DNA of 64,000 nt from Leptolyngbya sp. FACHB-321 (GTDB lineage: Bacteria > Cyanobacteriota > Cyanobacteriia > Leptolyngbyales > Leptolyngbyaceae), in assembly GCF_014695975.1 (NCBI RefSeq), contig NZ_JACJPI010000081.1:62001-126000 (forward strand), written 5' to 3'. Positions 46,892-56,537 of the stretch are shown here, piece after piece; position 1 is the first letter of the stretch, and every line of letters starts with the position of its first letter. The translations under genes and the position numbers were made by a program. The notes beneath the pieces were generated by a model that searched no databases, had not been told where the DNA came from, and saw only the letters and a list, made by a program, of their open reading frames with translations.

Positions 46892-47767
46892 ATGAAACGT
46901 CGATCGCTTTTAACACTGTTATGCACAACCACCCTTGCTGTTAGCGCACTGGCAAGCTGCGAACCACCCCAACCTGGGCAAAACACGACCTCCAGCAGCG
47001 GCAAAAAAGTGCTGACAATGGTGACATCCCCCGACTATCCGCCCTACGAGTTTTACGATACTGCTGGCGGAGAACGCAAAATTGTCGGCTTTGATGTGGA
47101 TATTGCCACCAAAATTGCGGCTGATTTAGGGTACGAACTCAAGATCAACGAGTCGGACTTCAACGGCTTGGTGCCTGCTTTGCAAGCGAAACGGGCTGAT
47201 TTTGTGATGGCGGGTATGACCCCAACACCCGAACGCCAGAAGAACGTGGACTTCTCAAGCATCTATTACGAAGCCAAGAACACTATCATTGCGCCTAAAG
47301 CCAGTAACCTGAAGACAACGAAAGATCTGTCGGGCAAAACCGTGGGTGTGCAGTTGGGTTCCATTCAGGAAGGCGACGCTAAGAAAATTGCTGCAAAGGT
47401 GCCGGGGATGAAGGTGAAGCAGCTTAATCGAGTGCCAGATATTATTCAGGAAATCAAATCCAACCGTATTGATGCCGCGATCGTCGAAGATACTGTCGCT
47501 AAGGGCTTTACCGATTCCAGTCCCGATCTGGTTTTTAACGTTATCCCGCCTGAAGGTCCGTCTGGTTCTGCGATCGCCTTCCCTAAAGGATCGCCACTGG
47601 TCGCTGAGTTCAACCAGGCGTTAGAAAAAATGAAGGCAAGCGGCGAAATCAAAACGCTGGCGGCAAAGTGGTTTGCGACTAGTGTGCCTCCTTCGCCTAC
47701 AGCATCCCCATCTGGCTCACCATCGCCGTCTGGAGCCATGTCACCCTCACCCAGCAAAACGCCCTAA
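46892..47767 (+). CDS. polar amino acid ABC transporter substrate-binding lipoprotein
   Basis: 291 residues with a lipoprotein signal peptide (lipobox LASC, C23). The family-3 solute-binding fold shows VTSPDYPPYEFYD, IVGFDVDIATKIAADLGYEL, MAGMTPTPERQKNVDFS and VGVQLGSIQEG. The C-terminus has about 30 residues of Pro/Ser repeats (SPSGSPSPSG) that probably lie outside the fold. The permease and ATPase genes follow in order. Substrate is probably glutamine, arginine or a related polar amino acid. ATG 46892 is preferred to the TTG three bases before it. Confidence 0.9.
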   Translation: MKRRSLLTLLCTTTLAVSALASCEPPQPGQNTTSSSGKKVLTMVTSPDYPPYEFYDTAGGERKIVGFDVDIATKIAADLGYELKINESDFNGLVPALQAKRADFVMAGMTPTPERQKNVDFSSIYYEAKNTIIAPKASNLKTTKDLSGKTVGVQLGSIQEGDAKKIAAKVPGMKVKQLNRVPDIIQEIKSNRIDAAIVEDTVAKGFTDSSPDLVFNVIPPEGPSGSAIAFPKGSPLVAEFNQALEKMKASGEIKTLAAKWFATSVPPSPTASPSGSPSPSGAMSPSPSKTP

Positions 47768-47931
47768 CGCTAGTTAGGTTCCTGTTTCTACGGGGTGGTG
47801 TACCTGGTGCTTAAGGCAGTGATGGCGCAAAACGTTAGCTCTGCCCGCTCAGCGATCGCATTCGCCCCCAGCCAGGAAAGGCTTTTGACCTTCTTGACGC
47901 GCCCTGTTGCTTGCTTGATGAAAGGCAATTT

Positions 47932-48879
47932 ATGTCACTCCGCTTCAGCAAACATAGCTTGAGAAAACGTATTTTGACTGCTTTAATTTCTGGACGATCG
48001 CGTTGGGCGATCGTGGCTCTACAAACGTTCCTTGTGATTGTTTTTGTCAGTAGTTTGGTGGCACAACCGCTCTTGCCATCAATCGCGCAGGACAAACCAA
48101 CGTTGTCGATTGAACGTGCGGCTGCTTCCCCTAGCGATGCTAATCAGGGGGCAGTGCAACAGGGGGCGATCGTTGCCCAGGCACCCGCTACCCCATCTGC
48201 TGCGCCAGCCAAAAGGGGTTTCGATCTCGACTTCAGACGCATCGTGCCAGACATTCCTTTCATTCTGGCAGGCATCCCCGTTACGCTCATCTTCACCCTT
48301 TCGTCCGTCTTTCTGGGCTTGATTTGGGGTTCTGTTCTCTCCTTGTGCAAGATTTCGGGCATAAAGCCGCTTCAGTGGTTGTCGTTTGCCTACACCACTA
48401 TCTTTCGCGGTACGCCGCTGCTGTTGCAATTATCGCTGGTCTACTTCGCTACGCCCCAGTTAACGGGCTACAACATTACGCCCTACCAGGCTGGGGTGCT
48501 AACGTTTACGCTCAACTCTGGGGCATATATGTCTGAAACTATCCGAGCTGGCATTCAGGCAGTGGATAAGGGACAGGCGGAAGCCTCGCTCTCGCTGGGT
48601 ATCCCTTACTGGCTGATGATGTGGGATGTAATTATGCCGCAAGCATTAAAAAACATTTTGCCTGCACTGGTAAACGAAACCATTAGCTTGCTCAAAGATT
48701 CTGCGCTGGTCTCGACGATCGGCGTGGTCGAAATTCTCCGCGCTGCACAAATCGTTGGTGCCAATAAATACATCTACTTTGAGCCGCTGCTGTTTGCGGG
48801 GCTGATTTACTACGTTCTGGTCATGGGTCTAACCTATGCTGCAAGTACGCTCGAAAGGCGGTTAAGGCGTAGCGAATGA
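47932..48879 (+). CDS. polar amino acid ABC transporter permease with N-terminal extension
   Basis: 315 residues from ATG 47932 (AAAGG 7 bases upstream). The C-terminal 215 residues are a standard HisM/GlnP-type permease: PFILAGIPVTLIFTLSSVFL, FRGTPLLLQL, and the EAA loop EASLSLGIPYWLMMWDVIMP. Ahead of this is an extra hydrophobic segment (VALQTFLVIVFVSSLVAQPL) and about 55 residues of Ala/Pro/Gln-rich linker. Some cyanobacterial permeases (BgtB type) carry a fused binding domain at this position; here only the span and linker remain, with a separate binding protein gene upstream. Confidence 0.9.
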   Translation: MSLRFSKHSLRKRILTALISGRSRWAIVALQTFLVIVFVSSLVAQPLLPSIAQDKPTLSIERAAASPSDANQGAVQQGAIVAQAPATPSAAPAKRGFDLDFRRIVPDIPFILAGIPVTLIFTLSSVFLGLIWGSVLSLCKISGIKPLQWLSFAYTTIFRGTPLLLQLSLVYFATPQLTGYNITPYQAGVLTFTLNSGAYMSETIRAGIQAVDKGQAEASLSLGIPYWLMMWDVIMPQALKNILPALVNETISLLKDSALVSTIGVVEILRAAQIVGANKYIYFEPLLFAGLIYYVLVMGLTYAASTLERRLRRSE

Positions 48880-48958
48880 CGCAGTAATACTTGCGCTCGT
48901 TGCAGCATTCTAGGCGCAGACAGTACCTTTAAAGTATTTAGATCAGGAGTTTAAAACC

Positions 48959-49693
48959 GTGGCTGAAACCATTATTAAAACTGAGGGGCTGTGCAAGTCC
49001 TTTGGTCAATTGGATGTGCTAAAGGGCATTTCTACCGAAATTCGTAAGGGTGAAGTAGTTGCCGTCATTGGTCCTTCTGGCTGCGGCAAATCAACGTTGC
49101 TGCGCTGCATGAACCTTCTAGAAACGCCTACTCAAGGCAAAATTTACTTTAAAGGTGAAGATATCACAGCACCCAAGACTAAGATCTCAAGCGTCCGTGA
49201 GCGTCTGGGCATGGTATTTCAGCACTTCCACCTGTTTCCACATATGACGGTGCTAAAGAATGTCACGTATGCTCCCACCAAAATCTCAAAAGTATCGCCC
49301 GACGACGCTAGAAAGCTTGGTATGGATCTGTTGGCAAAAGTGGGACTAGAAGAAAAAGCGAATGTTTATCCATCTAAGCTTTCGGGTGGGCAAAAACAAC
49401 GAGTAGCGATCGCTCGTGCGCTGGCAATGAAACCCGATGTCATTCTGTTTGATGAACCGACTTCTGCGCTTGACCCTGAAATGGTGCAGGAAGTGTTGGA
49501 GGTGATGAAAGGCTTGGCAAAAACAGGCATGACAATGGCGATCGTGACGCATGAAATGGGGTTTGCGCGTGAAGTTGCCGATCGCGTCTGGTTTCTCAAT
49601 GAAGGCTGTCTAGCCGAAGATGCAGCACCGGATACCTTTTTCACCAATCCACAGTGCGATCGTGCCAAACAGTTTCTCGAAAAGATGCTTTAG
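48959..49693 (+). CDS. glnQ: polar amino acid ABC transporter ATP-binding protein (GlnQ-like)
   Basis: 244 residues from GTG 48959, with AGGAG 8 bases upstream. Walker [11 protein letters not shown]-loop [13 protein letters not shown], signature [15 protein letters not shown], Walker [15 protein letters not shown] and H-loop THEMGFA all match the polar amino acid transporter ATPases. It completes the importer with the binding protein and permease just upstream. Symbol given by family resemblance, not demonstrated glutamine specificity. Confidence 0.93.
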   Translation: MAETIIKTEGLCKSFGQLDVLKGISTEIRKGEVVAVIGPSGCGKSTLLRCMNLLETPTQGKIYFKGEDITAPKTKISSVRERLGMVFQHFHLFPHMTVLKNVTYAPTKISKVSPDDARKLGMDLLAKVGLEEKANVYPSKLSGGQKQRVAIARALAMKPDVILFDEPTSALDPEMVQEVLEVMKGLAKTGMTMAIVTHEMGFAREVADRVWFLNEGCLAEDAAPDTFFTNPQCDRAKQFLEKML

Positions 49694-49772
49694 ACGGACT
49701 GCTTACATACTCTGTCTACATCTAAATGCTACGGCTAGACGGGCTGACTAGCCTGGAAGTGATAGGAGGATT

Positions 49773-49826
49773 ATGGCTAAAGACATTGCTTTCATCTTGC
49801 CTATAAAGAGTGCAATTGCCTTCTAG
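49773..49826 (+). CDS. possible 17-residue peptide ORF
   Basis: ATG 49773 is preceded by a very strong Shine-Dalgarno AGGAGG (49765-49770) with short spacing and encodes MAKDIAFILPIKSAIAF before TAG. It lies alone in the gap between glnQ and pepA. It could be a small hydrophobic peptide or the start of a lost gene. Confidence 0.3.
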   Translation: MAKDIAFILPIKSAIAF

Positions 49827-49947
49827 GGTGCTAGCGATCGCTGAGTTGCTCATTTTTTATTAAGACCAAAAACAAGCCTCCTCGCTCTACGACCCTTGTT
49901 TTTTGATCAATACTAGAGATCGAATGAAGCAAACGAGGAAAAGCTGA

Positions 49948-51423
49948 ATGGATGTGCGAACGACAGGTACGCCCCTCTTGGAGTGGTCTGGAGATGGCTT
50001 GGCGATCGGTCTGTTTGAGGACAATGGTGCGCTCTCGGCTGAGCTGGCGACCCTGGACGAAAAGTTGTCGGGCACGCTGAAAGAACTAATTGCTGAGGCA
50101 GAGTTTAAGGGTAAGGATGGCAGCAGCGTAGCGACGCGAGTGGGTTCGGGCAGCGCTGTGCGCAAAATTATTTTGGTCGGTTTGGGCAAAGCGGAGAGCA
50201 TGAAGCTAGACAGCCTGCGTCGGGCAGCCGCCGCGCTCGCGCGCTTAGCAAAGAAGGAAAAGTGCAAAACATTGGGCATCAGCCTGCCAATTTGGCACGA
50301 TAACGCGGCGCTGACGGCTCAGACGATCGCTGAAGGAGCCGAGCTTGCTCTCTACAAAGACACCCGCTTCAAATCAGAAGCTGACGAGAATGGTTCCTCT
50401 ATTGAGCAGATTGAACTCTTGGGCTTAGGTGATCAAACAGCGGCGATCGCCCTTGCCCGTCAAATTGCGTCTGGTGTCTTTCTGGCGCGGGAACTGGTAG
50501 CAGCCCCAGCCAACTATGTCACGCCGATCACGCTGGCAGAAACGGCAGAAGCGATCGCCCATGATCACGGTTTAGCACTCGAAATTCTGGAGCGGGAAGA
50601 CTGTGAAAAGCTCGGTATGGGTGCCTTCCTAGGTGTTGCCCAGGGTGCTGACCTGCCGCCCAAATTTATCCACCTGACCTATACACCGGATGGCAAACCC
50701 CGTCGCAAGCTTGCCATCATTGGCAAAGGGCTGACCTTTGATTCGGGCGGACTCAACATCAAAGGTGCCGGTAGCGGCATTGAAATGATGAAAACCGATA
50801 TGGGTGGTGCAGGGGCAATGTTGGGTGCAGCAAAGGCGATCGCCCAAATTAAGCCTGATGTGGAAGTGCATTTCATCTCTGCTGCGACCGAAAACATGAT
50901 TAGTGGCCATGCCATCCATCCCGGTGACATTCTCACCGCATCAAATGGTAAGACGATCGAAATCAACAATACCGATGCAGAAGGTCGCTTGACCTTGGCG
51001 GATGCCCTTGTGTTTGCTGAGAAGCTTGGTGTGGATGCGATCGTCGATCTGGCAACCCTTACGGGAGCTTGTGTCATTGCGCTGGGCGACGAAATCGCTG
51101 GACTGTGGAGTTCTGACCCTGACATTGCGAACCAACTAACACAAGCAGGCGAACTGGCAGGCGAAAAGCTCTGGCAAATGCCGATGGAAGAAAAATATTT
51201 TGAGGGGCTGAAATCTCCGATCGCCGATATGAAAAATACCGGACCACGACCGGGCGGTTCCATCACCGCAGCACTCTTCCTGAAACAGTTTGTGAAAGAA
51301 ACGCCCTGGGCGCATCTTGATGTCGCGGGTCCTGTGTGGACTGAGAAGGAAAATGGCTATAACAGCCCTGGTGCTACAGGCTATGGGGTTCGCACGCTTG
51401 TTAACTGGGCGATCGGGGTTTAG
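49948..51423 (+). CDS. pepA: leucyl aminopeptidase (M17)
   Basis: 491 residues. The M17 signature [14 protein letters not shown] is exact; upstream [13 protein letters not shown] and [10 protein letters not shown] hold the metal-binding Lys and Asp residues of the two-zinc site. The N-terminal domain (residues 1-180) is the usual non-catalytic one. PepA hexamers remove N-terminal residues from peptides in the cytoplasm, and in some bacteria also bind DNA. A GC-rich hairpin follows about 120 bases after the stop. Confidence 0.95.
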   Translation: MDVRTTGTPLLEWSGDGLAIGLFEDNGALSAELATLDEKLSGTLKELIAEAEFKGKDGSSVATRVGSGSAVRKIILVGLGKAESMKLDSLRRAAAALARLAKKEKCKTLGISLPIWHDNAALTAQTIAEGAELALYKDTRFKSEADENGSSIEQIELLGLGDQTAAIALARQIASGVFLARELVAAPANYVTPITLAETAEAIAHDHGLALEILEREDCEKLGMGAFLGVAQGADLPPKFIHLTYTPDGKPRRKLAIIGKGLTFDSGGLNIKGAGSGIEMMKTDMGGAGAMLGAAKAIAQIKPDVEVHFISAATENMISGHAIHPGDILTASNGKTIEINNTDAEGRLTLADALVFAEKLGVDAIVDLATLTGACVIALGDEIAGLWSSDPDIANQLTQAGELAGEKLWQMPMEEKYFEGLKSPIADMKNTGPRPGGSITAALFLKQFVKETPWAHLDVAGPVWTEKENGYNSPGATGYGVRTLVNWAIGV

Positions 51424-51543
51424 CGATCGGTGCTTAACCTGCTATCGCAAGCGAAGAGGGCGTTAGGACAGACATAAACCTTGAAATCTCCTTGAAACAA
51501 GGGTTCCGATTCATCCTTCATCCTTTTGCTATAACTAGCATCG

Positions 51544-51572
51544 GCAGGGACATTGCGCTGTAATGTCCCTGC
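51544..51572 (+). terminator. hairpin after pepA
   Basis: GCAGGGACATT (51544-51554) and AATGTCCCTGC (51562-51572) form a perfect 11-bp stem with a 7-base loop. There is no T-tract after it, so it may act as a transcript-stabilising or non-canonical terminator hairpin. Confidence 0.5.
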
Positions 51573-51678
51573 GGCACTGGGTTTACTACAGGTCAGATCG
51601 ATCAACTCAGCGATCTAGACAGACTCTAAAGAAACCCGTAACATTTAAATACCTTTATGGTGAAATTAATCTCTCGTT

Positions 51679-52137
51679 ATGGTTCTTAAGGTTGGGGACC
51701 CTGCTCCCGTTTTTAGTTTGCCCGACGGCAAAGGCAATATTATTCACCTGGCTGAGTTGAAAGGCAAGCGTGTAGTGCTGTATTTCTATCCTCGTGATAA
51801 CACTCCTGGTTGTACAAAAGAAGCTTGTAGCTTTAGAGACAGCTACTCTGATTTTCAAGAAAAAGACGTTGTGGTTTTGGGCGTGAGTACGGACGACGCA
51901 AAATCTCACGAAAAATTTACCACTAAGTTTGCACTGCCCTTTCCGCTATTAACAGATGTAGATGGACAAGTAGCAACTGCCTACGAAAGCTATGGGCTGA
52001 AAAAGTTTATGGGCAAAGAATACATTGGTATTAGCCGCAATACGTTTGTAATTGGACCGGATGGTACGATCGAGGCAATTTATAAAAAAGTTAAGCCAGA
52101 ATTTCATGCAAAGGAGATTCTGGAGGCACTTGTCTGA
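51679..52137 (+). CDS. bcp: thioredoxin-dependent peroxiredoxin, BCP/PrxQ type
   Basis: 152 residues. The peroxidatic C45 and resolving C50 in NTPGCTKEACSFRD give the CX4C spacing of atypical two-cysteine PrxQ/BCP enzymes. VVLYFYPRD and GVSTDDAKSHEKF are further family blocks. It reduces hydrogen peroxide and alkyl peroxides with thioredoxin; in cyanobacteria PrxQ proteins protect against photo-oxidative stress. Confidence 0.95.
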   Translation: MVLKVGDPAPVFSLPDGKGNIIHLAELKGKRVVLYFYPRDNTPGCTKEACSFRDSYSDFQEKDVVVLGVSTDDAKSHEKFTTKFALPFPLLTDVDGQVATAYESYGLKKFMGKEYIGISRNTFVIGPDGTIEAIYKKVKPEFHAKEILEALV

Positions 52138-52214
52138 ATGGATCATCACGCGATAGAGTCGCCATGTGGTTGCCAATAGTCAGCCGCTAGACTTTTTAGT
52201 CAGTGATTTAATCT

Positions 52215-52670
52215 ATGCGTCGGTTATGGCATTTTGGGCAAGCGGTCTTAGGCATTCTGTTCCGGCATCCGGTGACGGGCACAAGTATTATTCCGCTTTT
52301 GCCCGATGGGCGGATTGTGCTGGTGCAACGCCGTGACAATGGGCAGTGGGGCTTGCCGGGCGGTATGGTCGATTGGGGAGAAGATCTGTTAGCGACCGTA
52401 CACCGAGAGCTAACCGAAGAAACAGGGCTAGAGGTTGCTAACATTCGTCGTTTAGTCGGCATTTATTCTTCACCAGAGCGCGATCCTCGTATTCATTCAA
52501 TTTGTGTGGTGGTGGAAGTTGAAGCCCGTGGCGAGATTCAAATTCGGGACACGATGGAAGTTCTGGCGGTGAAAGCCTTCTCGCGATCGGATATGCCCCT
52601 GGGTCAGTTGTCGCATGACCACGATCGCCAACTTCAGGATTACTTCGACGGAAAAACTACACTGGCATAA
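52215..52670 (+). CDS. Nudix hydrolase
   Basis: 151 residues with a perfect Nudix box, GX5EX7REUXEEXGU, from G50 to L72 (E56, R64-E65, E68-E69, G71). The upstream strand IVLVQRRDNGQWGLPGG and the downstream SPERDPRIHS segment resemble ADP-ribose and (d)NTP pyrophosphatases. It hydrolyses a nucleoside diphosphate linked to another moiety; substrate not predictable. Its start follows the bcp gene by 77 bases. Confidence 0.93.
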   Translation: MRRLWHFGQAVLGILFRHPVTGTSIIPLLPDGRIVLVQRRDNGQWGLPGGMVDWGEDLLATVHRELTEETGLEVANIRRLVGIYSSPERDPRIHSICVVVEVEARGEIQIRDTMEVLAVKAFSRSDMPLGQLSHDHDRQLQDYFDGKTTLA

Positions 52671-52815
52671 GACGGTTGAGTTTTAAGCTCTGAGTTTTGA
52701 GTGTGAATGATGTAAGTGTTCTGTTACTGTCTTAAGCAACAAGGGACAAGAGCGTTAGCTTGCACTCACACCTCGCCCTTTACTCCTCTCTCCTCACACT
52801 ATTTCATGGTTCAGG

Positions 52816-53616
52816 ATGCCTCTACCGCTCAGAAATGCTCGTATCAAACTACCTCAAGGACAAATTTTTTGGCGCGAAGTGGGTCACGGGCGATCGATTG
52901 TCTTTTTGCATGGTTCCTGGGACGACAGCAGCCAATGGCTTCCGCTCGTTGAACGCTTAAGTACGACGTATCACTGCCTGGCTCCAGATCTACTGGGTTT
53001 TGGTGAATCAGAGTGCCCTAACGTGCATTACTCGATCGAGCTTGCAGTGGAATGTCTTGCGGATCACTTAGACGCCTTGAAGCTGCGACGGGTGTATCTT
53101 GTAGGACATTCGTTGGGCGGTTGGATTGCGGCTAGTTATGCGCTGAAGTATCTCGATCGTGTTGAGGGTCTTGTTCTACTGGCACCCGAAGGTGTTCAGG
53201 TGAAAGGACTAGGCTGGCGTTGGTGGAAAATTCGCTTGTTAAAGCTGCCTATGGTGGGCTGGGGGCTGCGATCGCTCCATGCGTTTCACAAATTTCTCAA
53301 ACTCCGCCGTATCGAGCAACTTTTACAACGACGACGGCAACTGCTCACATTTCCCGTTGCCTGCAAGCTCTTGTTTCAACGACGACGCGCCGAAATTCGC
53401 GCTGAGCAGCTTCAGGAACGGTTGCAATGGCTGAAGGTGCCGATGTTAGTGCTGCAAGGTGACCATGACAAACCTGCGGTGTCGCTTTTGGGACAGACGT
53501 ACGCTCAACTGGCTCCCGATGCAAAGCTGCAACAACTTCACAGCGACAACAGCACGCCGGAAACCCAAGCCGATGAAGTTGCTCAGGCAATTCGAGTGTT
53601 TGTTGAGAACGGCTGA
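52816..53616 (+). CDS. alpha/beta hydrolase
   Basis: 266 residues with FLHGSWDDSSQW (oxyanion loop), DLLGFGESE, the nucleophile elbow GHSLGG and LQGDHD carrying the acid. The expected histidine would be in QQLHSDNSTPE, where H-S-D replaces the common G-H-x pattern. A cap of about 80 residues is rich in Arg and Leu (WWKIRLLKLP, LKLRRIEQLLQRRRQ), which might attach to membranes. Substrate unknown. Its stop is four bases from the end of the convergent coaX. Confidence 0.85.
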   Translation: MPLPLRNARIKLPQGQIFWREVGHGRSIVFLHGSWDDSSQWLPLVERLSTTYHCLAPDLLGFGESECPNVHYSIELAVECLADHLDALKLRRVYLVGHSLGGWIAASYALKYLDRVEGLVLLAPEGVQVKGLGWRWWKIRLLKLPMVGWGLRSLHAFHKFLKLRRIEQLLQRRRQLLTFPVACKLLFQRRRAEIRAEQLQERLQWLKVPMLVLQGDHDKPAVSLLGQTYAQLAPDAKLQQLHSDNSTPETQADEVAQAIRVFVENG

Positions 53617-53620
53617 ATTT

Positions 53621-54445
53621 TTAGCCTTCAGCCTTTAGACTTTCCCCTCTCACCGATCGCATTCCCCAAAAAATCAACTGCGGTTCAACCGTTAGCTTGC
53701 TTGCCATTGCAGGCATTGTAGCGGTGAGATAAGCATAGAGGCGATCGCGGTCTCCGCCCGTTAGCAACACAGGGCTAGCCGGAAACTGTTGCCACCAATC
53801 GTTCACAAATGCTTGTAGCCCTGCTACCAGGGTATAGATAATGCCACTAGCGATCGCGTCGGTTGTGTTGAGTGCCCAACGAGGCGGCAAAAGCTGGGGC
53901 GCAACTCGTTCTTCGCTAGCAGGAAGGGCTGCGGGAAGCGCATTCGGAAGGGCTGCGGTTGCTTGCTGGAGCGTCTGAAACTGTAGCCCTAATCCCGGCA
54001 GAATCGCGCCACCGATCAACCGTGCGCTATCCACGCTAGTGAATGTGAGCGCAGTACCCGCATCAATTACGAGCACGGGACTATGCATGAGCGCGATCGC
54101 ACCCAGGGCAGCTAGCGCTCGATCGATGCCTAAGGTTGGATATAGTCCTGCTAACGGCACTTGCTCTAATGTGATGAAGGTTGCGGCATCATACTTCTGC
54201 CAAAGCAAACTTTGCTGGGAGACAACAGAAGCAATCCACAAAGGCATGTGAGCACCGTCAGCATTATCGTGGAGCGAGGGATGAAACGCGCTTTTTGTAA
54301 ACTGTGTGGCGATGAGTTGTTGTACGTCAGTGGCAGACAAATGTGGTGTGTCCCACGTCTGCTGAAGATCATTGCCGCTAAACTGTGCCCAGTGCAAGCG
54401 CGAGTTGCCGATCGACAGTGCTAACCAGCGATCGAAACACGACAT
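53621..54445 (-). CDS. coaX: type III pantothenate kinase
   Basis: Catalyses the first step of CoA synthesis, ATP-dependent phosphorylation of pantothenate. The 274-residue protein shows the ASKHA-fold motifs GIDRALAALGA, VIDAGTALTF and GGAILPGL, then LLTGGDRDRL. The first phosphate motif, usually D-x-G-N-T, reads SIGNS here, so the expected Asp is Ser. I believe related cyanobacterial CoaX proteins share this feature, but cannot check. Convergent with an alpha/beta hydrolase. Confidence 0.9.
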   Translation of the reverse strand: MSCFDRWLALSIGNSRLHWAQFSGNDLQQTWDTPHLSATDVQQLIATQFTKSAFHPSLHDNADGAHMPLWIASVVSQQSLLWQKYDAATFITLEQVPLAGLYPTLGIDRALAALGAIALMHSPVLVIDAGTALTFTSVDSARLIGGAILPGLGLQFQTLQQATAALPNALPAALPASEERVAPQLLPPRWALNTTDAIASGIIYTLVAGLQAFVNDWWQQFPASPVLLTGGDRDRLYAYLTATMPAMASKLTVEPQLIFWGMRSVRGESLKAEG

Positions 54446-54686
54446 AACGTTTGCTTCCTTGAATTAATTGCACCAAAGGTAATGCTGTCTACTACTTCAG
54501 CAATGGTTAGTAGCGCTTAGGACCTTGCTTTTACCAGCCCCATTTACAAGCATACATTTTGGGATGGCATTGGCTACTCGTGTCCGTCGGCTGAAAACAG
54601 CATAGACGACGATCATTTCGATAGTCTCCTATAGTTTAGAAGGCGAGCATCGTCAAGAAGTCAAACCCCTGCTGGAGAAAGCAATT

Positions 54687-55598
54687 GTGACTAAACCAGA
54701 ACCGGCACGTTGGGCTTCTCTGCTAGCGCTCCTCGCGTTGGCGTTGATCTGGGGCTACAACTGGGTACAGATGAAAATCGCCGTACAGTATGCGCCGCCA
54801 ATGCAATTTGCAGCGCTCCGCATTACATTAGGTGCCTTGAGTTTGCTGCTAGCGCTCGCATGGTTGCGGAAGCCCTTGCTGCCTAAAGAAATGACGGCAA
54901 CCTTCTGGGCAGGCGTGCTGCAAATTGCGGGTGTATATGGGTTTGCAACGTGGGCATTGGTTAGTGGCAGCGCTGGCAGAACGTCTGTGCTGGTGTATAT
55001 GATGCCGCTGTGGACGCTGCTCCTTGCCTGGGTGTTTCTGCACGAGCGAGTGCGCGGCTTACAGTGGGCGGCGATCGTCCTGAGTGTCACCGGGCTGCTG
55101 CTCATTCTGGACTTACAACATCTGCATGGCACCCTCGCTAGTAAAGTACTGGCATTGCTGGCAGGTGTCTGCTGGGCGGGCGGTGCAGTGATTGCCAAAC
55201 AAGTCCGTCAAACCGTTAAGCTCGATTTGTTGTCGTTTACCACATGGCAAATGATCGCTGGTGCAGTCCCCTTAATTCTGGTAGCCTCTTTGGCAGCGGT
55301 GCTTGAGCCTTCAACGCCGATCGTCTGGTCGGGTCCTTTCATCTTTGCTTTGGTCTACAACGTCATTCCAGGGACGGCGATCGCTACTCTGCTGTGGCTT
55401 TATATACTCAACCGGATGTCTGCTGGCACGGCGGGTTTAGGTATCTTGCTTAATCCGATCGTCGGTGTGCTGGCTGCCTGGATACAGCTTGGTGAGCAGC
55501 CAAAGCTGATTGAAGCAGCAGGCATGGCGTTAATTGCGATCGCCCTAGCACTCAACGCTATCCAGTCAATGAAACCGTTACCCGCAAGCACCTCATAG
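54687..55598 (+). CDS. EamA-family (drug/metabolite) transporter
   Basis: 303 residues, ten hydrophobic segments in two EamA repeats. The first begins LLALLALALIWGYNWVQMKI and contains FAALRITLGALSLLLALAWL; the second ends LLNPIVGVLAAWIQLGEQP. Start GTG 54687 has GGAG 9 bases upstream. Likely an exporter of small metabolites or amino acids. Substrate cannot be inferred. Confidence 0.92.
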   Translation: MTKPEPARWASLLALLALALIWGYNWVQMKIAVQYAPPMQFAALRITLGALSLLLALAWLRKPLLPKEMTATFWAGVLQIAGVYGFATWALVSGSAGRTSVLVYMMPLWTLLLAWVFLHERVRGLQWAAIVLSVTGLLLILDLQHLHGTLASKVLALLAGVCWAGGAVIAKQVRQTVKLDLLSFTTWQMIAGAVPLILVASLAAVLEPSTPIVWSGPFIFALVYNVIPGTAIATLLWLYILNRMSAGTAGLGILLNPIVGVLAAWIQLGEQPKLIEAAGMALIAIALALNAIQSMKPLPASTS

Positions 55599-55657
55599 AG
55601 ACAAACGCCTTTTTTCCCTGCTCCCCTTTTTTCCCTGCTCTCCTCACTCCTCTCCCC

Positions 55658-56383
55658 ATGCACATTGTCCAACGTCACGACTGGGTGCTGACAGCAGAAG
55701 AGGCAACTGCCATTCAGCAAGACCTCCGCAAAGAAATCGTGACGATCGATGACTTTGACACGATTCGCCATGTTGCAGGTGTCGATGTCGGTTTTGAGGC
55801 AGATGGAACCGTGACTCGTGCCGCGATCGCCGTGCTCGATCTAGAGACGTTGCAGGTGCTGGATCGCGCGATCGCGCGTCGTCCCACAACCTTTCCCTAC
55901 ATTCCTGGCTTCCTCTCCTTTCGAGAGGTGCCTGCGGTGCTGGATGCGTTGGCAAAAATCACGATAATTCCTGATTTGCTGCTGTGTGATGGTCAGGGGA
56001 TAGCCCATCCACGCCGCTTTGGGATTGCTTGCCATATTGGGCTTTTAGCAAATGTGCCTGCGATCGGCGTTGGCAAATCCATCCTAGTGGGTAAACATGC
56101 AGAGTTAGCGGACGATCGCGGCACTTGGCAACCCTTGATGCACAAAGGCGACACGATCGGCGCGGCACTGCGAACTCGTCCCGGCACTAAACCACTCTAT
56201 ATTTCGCCGGGACATCGAGTGAGTTTAGAAACAGCGATCGCGTATGTGATGCGCTGCACCACCAAATATCGGTTGCCCGAAACGACCCGCCATGCTCACA
56301 AATTGGCGTCGGGTCCGCCGATCGACCAGCCAGCACCACCAGTGGCACCGACGCAACAAATGTCTCTCGATTTTGATCTCTAA
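55658..56383 (+). CDS. nfi: endonuclease V (deoxyinosine-specific)
   Basis: 241 residues. Motifs: AGVDVGF (D43), YIPGFLSFREVPAVL, LLLCDGQGIAHPRRFG (D111), IGVGKSILVGKH and PLYISPGHRVSLETA. The enzyme nicks DNA one base beyond deoxyinosine, and RNA inosine in some cases, starting repair of deaminated adenine. The final 25 residues (DQPAPPVAPTQQMSLDFDL) are a flexible tail ending in QMSLDFDL, which resembles a beta-clamp-binding peptide (QxxLxF). Confidence 0.94.
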   Translation: MHIVQRHDWVLTAEEATAIQQDLRKEIVTIDDFDTIRHVAGVDVGFEADGTVTRAAIAVLDLETLQVLDRAIARRPTTFPYIPGFLSFREVPAVLDALAKITIIPDLLLCDGQGIAHPRRFGIACHIGLLANVPAIGVGKSILVGKHAELADDRGTWQPLMHKGDTIGAALRTRPGTKPLYISPGHRVSLETAIAYVMRCTTKYRLPETTRHAHKLASGPPIDQPAPPVAPTQQMSLDFDL

Positions 56384-56537
56384 ATTTTAGGAAATCTGAG
56401 TTTGGAGGATAATAAATTGCCTGCATGAATCCACCCTTACCCTAGTCTTTCCTCAAAAGGAGAGGCAATATTCTAGCTTCCTTCTCCCCATCGAGGACGG
56501 CTGGAGCTGAGGGCTATAAACTCAAACATTGCTGTGT

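Noticed and set aside
52789-52799. TCTCCTCACAC, similar to the core of the Yfr1 small RNA
   Set aside because: One mismatch to the conserved core as I remember it and no flanking stem-loops; it sits in a pyrimidine-rich spacer.
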